From NCBI GenBank assembly GCA_024460105.1, contig JANFXS010000007.1:90760-154759 (forward strand): 64,000 nucleotides of DNA, given 5' to 3'. The notes under the pieces were generated by a model. That model worked only from the letters and a program-made list of their open reading frames with translations, did not search any database and was not told the origin of the DNA. The DNA comes from Anaerotignum faecicola. GTDB lineage: Bacteria > Bacillota > Clostridia > Lachnospirales > Anaerotignaceae. Below are positions 63,327-64,000 of this stretch, piece after piece (the first letter of the stretch is position 1; each line of letters opens with the position of its first letter). Position numbers and translations under genes: made by a program.

Positions 63327-64000
63327 ATGGCGTTAGGAGGAGGAACATTTTTAACACAGAACAAAGTTATACCGGGGGCGTATATCAACTTTGTAAGCGC
63401 GGCGAGGAGCACGGCGGCTTTAAGCGACAGGGGATACTGCGCTATGGCCATGGAGCTTGACTGGGGCGTTGACGGCGAAGTGTTTACCGTTGAAAGCGGC
63501 GACTTCCAAAAGGACAGCATGGCCATATTCGGTTATGACTACACAAGCGGCAAGCTTAAAGGGCTGAGAGATTTATTCCTTAACGCCAAAACCCTTTACT
63601 GCTACAGGCTCAACAGCGGCGAAAAGGCGTCGAACGATTTTGCGGAGGCCAAATACAGCGGCATAAGGGGAAACGACATTACAATCGTTATAGCAAAGAA
63701 CGCCGACGATGAAAGCAAGTTCGACGTTACTACAAAGTTTGACGGTAAGGAGGTAGACTTGCAGACTGTCGGAAAAGCCGGCGAACTTTCGGAAAACGGA
63801 TATGTAAAATTTAAAGGGGGAGCCGAGCTGAGCGAAACGGCGGGGACGGCCCTTTCAGGCGGGACAAACGCCAAAAGCGTTACGGGATCCGAATATCAGG
63901 AGTTTCTTGACAAAATCGAAAGCTACAGTTTTAATACCCTCGGATGCTTAAGCACGGAGGAAACAATAAAAGGCCTTTTCGTATCCTTCACAAAAAGGCT
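63327..64000 (+). CDS. Phage contractile tail sheath protein (XkdK/YqbK-like), 3' truncated by window edge
   Basis: 224 codons are visible and the frame is open at the window end. The N terminus MALGGGTFLTQNKVIPGAYI and the segments FLNAKTLYCYRLNSGEKAS and YSGIRGNDITIVI are typical of XkdK-type sheath proteins. Its presence means a contractile (myovirus-like or PBSX-like) tail. AAAGGAGG lies 9 bases before the ATG, within the end of the preceding gene. Confidence 0.92.
   Translation, partial: MALGGGTFLTQNKVIPGAYINFVSAARSTAALSDRGYCAMAMELDWGVDGEVFTVESGDFQKDSMAIFGYDYTSGKLKGLRDLFLNAKTLYCYRLNSGEKASNDFAEAKYSGIRGNDITIVIAKNADDESKFDVTTKFDGKEVDLQTVGKAGELSENGYVKFKGGAELSETAGTALSGGTNAKSVTGSEYQEFLDKIESYSFNTLGCLSTEETIKGLFVSFTKR

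Larger units (their letters stand above)
56970..64000 (+). mobile_element. Prophage structural gene cluster (skin/PBSX-like), left end truncated
   Basis: Gene order portal, minor head protein, scaffold, capsid, YqbF, YqbG, YqbH, YqbI, YqbJ and YqzN-like, then tail sheath mirrors the late operons of the Bacillus skin element and PBSX. All genes are on the plus strand with tiny gaps or overlaps. Coding sequence is clearly richer in G+C than host genes to the left. No integrase, repressor, replication or terminase gene lies between the HD-domain gene and the portal remnant, so the left end is deleted or misassembled. The cluster runs out of the window. Confidence 0.85.

Noticed and set aside
1..64000. 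tRNA, rRNA, insertion sequence or CRISPR features
   Set aside because: I looked through intergenic regions for cloverleaf ends, transposase motifs and regularly spaced repeats and found none; a covariance-model and repeat search would settle this.

Overview
The window looks like chromosome of a low-GC, spore-forming anaerobic clostridium (Lachnospirales/Eubacteriales type). It carries a complete eight-gene spoIIIA sporulation operon, AT-rich intergenic DNA, strong GGAGG-type ribosome binding sites, frequent TTG start codons, several 4Fe-4S or cysteine-rich proteins (Mrp, PurF, DUF362 ferredoxin, DUF1540, DUF1847, a radical SAM enzyme) and a cell surface with SLH-anchored protein. A 7-alpha-hydroxysteroid dehydrogenase-like gene would fit a gut inhabitant. 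I cannot name the species from sequence alone. I found no tRNA, rRNA, insertion sequence or CRISPR array.

Layout. 0-2.7 kb: 3' part of a large SLH-domain surface protein. 2.9-5.4 kb: a two-gene NitT/TauT-type ABC importer (minus strand) divergent from a short-chain dehydrogenase resembling bile-acid 7-alpha-HSDH. 5.7-10.3 kb: an Mrp/NBP35 P-loop carrier and a tight purC-purF-purB cluster. 10.6-12.7 kb: methyltransferase, Hsp33 and a Nudix enzyme. 12.8-17.4 kb: single genes (secreted conserved protein, cyclophilin, DUF1540, DUF362-ferredoxin, zinc-ribbon/FxLYD membrane protein) separated by long non-coding stretches. 18.2-20.3 kb: an EF-G paralogue with altered GTPase motifs. 20.5-27.2 kb: genes suggesting amino acid or peptide use (YkvI-type transporter, M19 dipeptidase, aminotransferase, Nudix, LUD protein), ending in a sigma-54 activator. 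Just beyond the activator lies a consensus -24/-12 promoter with two upstream direct repeats and only a short, apparently non-coding transcription unit. 27.6-29.5 kb: DUF4317 and a decayed membrane-protein gene. 29.6-36.1 kb: polA-coaE-lytic transglycosylase-solute binding protein-GalT-like operon. 36.3-40.9 kb: a mostly co-directional run including a lipoprotein, an Ogg-type glycosylase, DUF554, YbaK and DUF1847. 41-44.2 kb: a copper-amine-oxidase-N/trypsin-like secreted protease (minus), a GNAT enzyme and a KamA-family radical SAM protein. 44.4-50.2 kb (minus): small membrane protein, then aroF-tyrA-aroA-GDSL hydrolase-MATE exporter. 50.3-55.3 kb: spoIIIAA-AH. 55.5-56.9 kb: Pr6Pr membrane protein and HD-domain protein.

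From about 56.95 kb to the window end there is a prophage structural cluster. Its gene order matches the skin/PBSX late region: portal, minor head protein, scaffold, major capsid, YqbF-, YqbG-, YqbH-, YqbI-, YqbJ- and YqzN-like genes, then contractile tail sheath. It begins abruptly with a portal gene lacking its N-terminal third. No integrase, terminase or regulatory gene lies between it and the host genes. Phage genes are visibly richer in G+C than the host. The exception is an AT-richer cassette at about 59.0-59.85 kb. It contains an ADP-ribosyltransferase-like domain fused to the C terminus of the minor head protein, an unrecognised 89-residue protein and a strong hairpin terminator.

Most interesting: (1) the phage head protein-ART fusion with its small partner; (2) the sigma-54 promoter feeding a candidate small RNA next to an orphan enhancer-binding protein; (3) the EF-G paralogue with changes in four GTPase motifs; (4) the KamA-family enzyme lacking both lysine-recognising aspartates; (5) the 7-alpha-HSDH-like enzyme.
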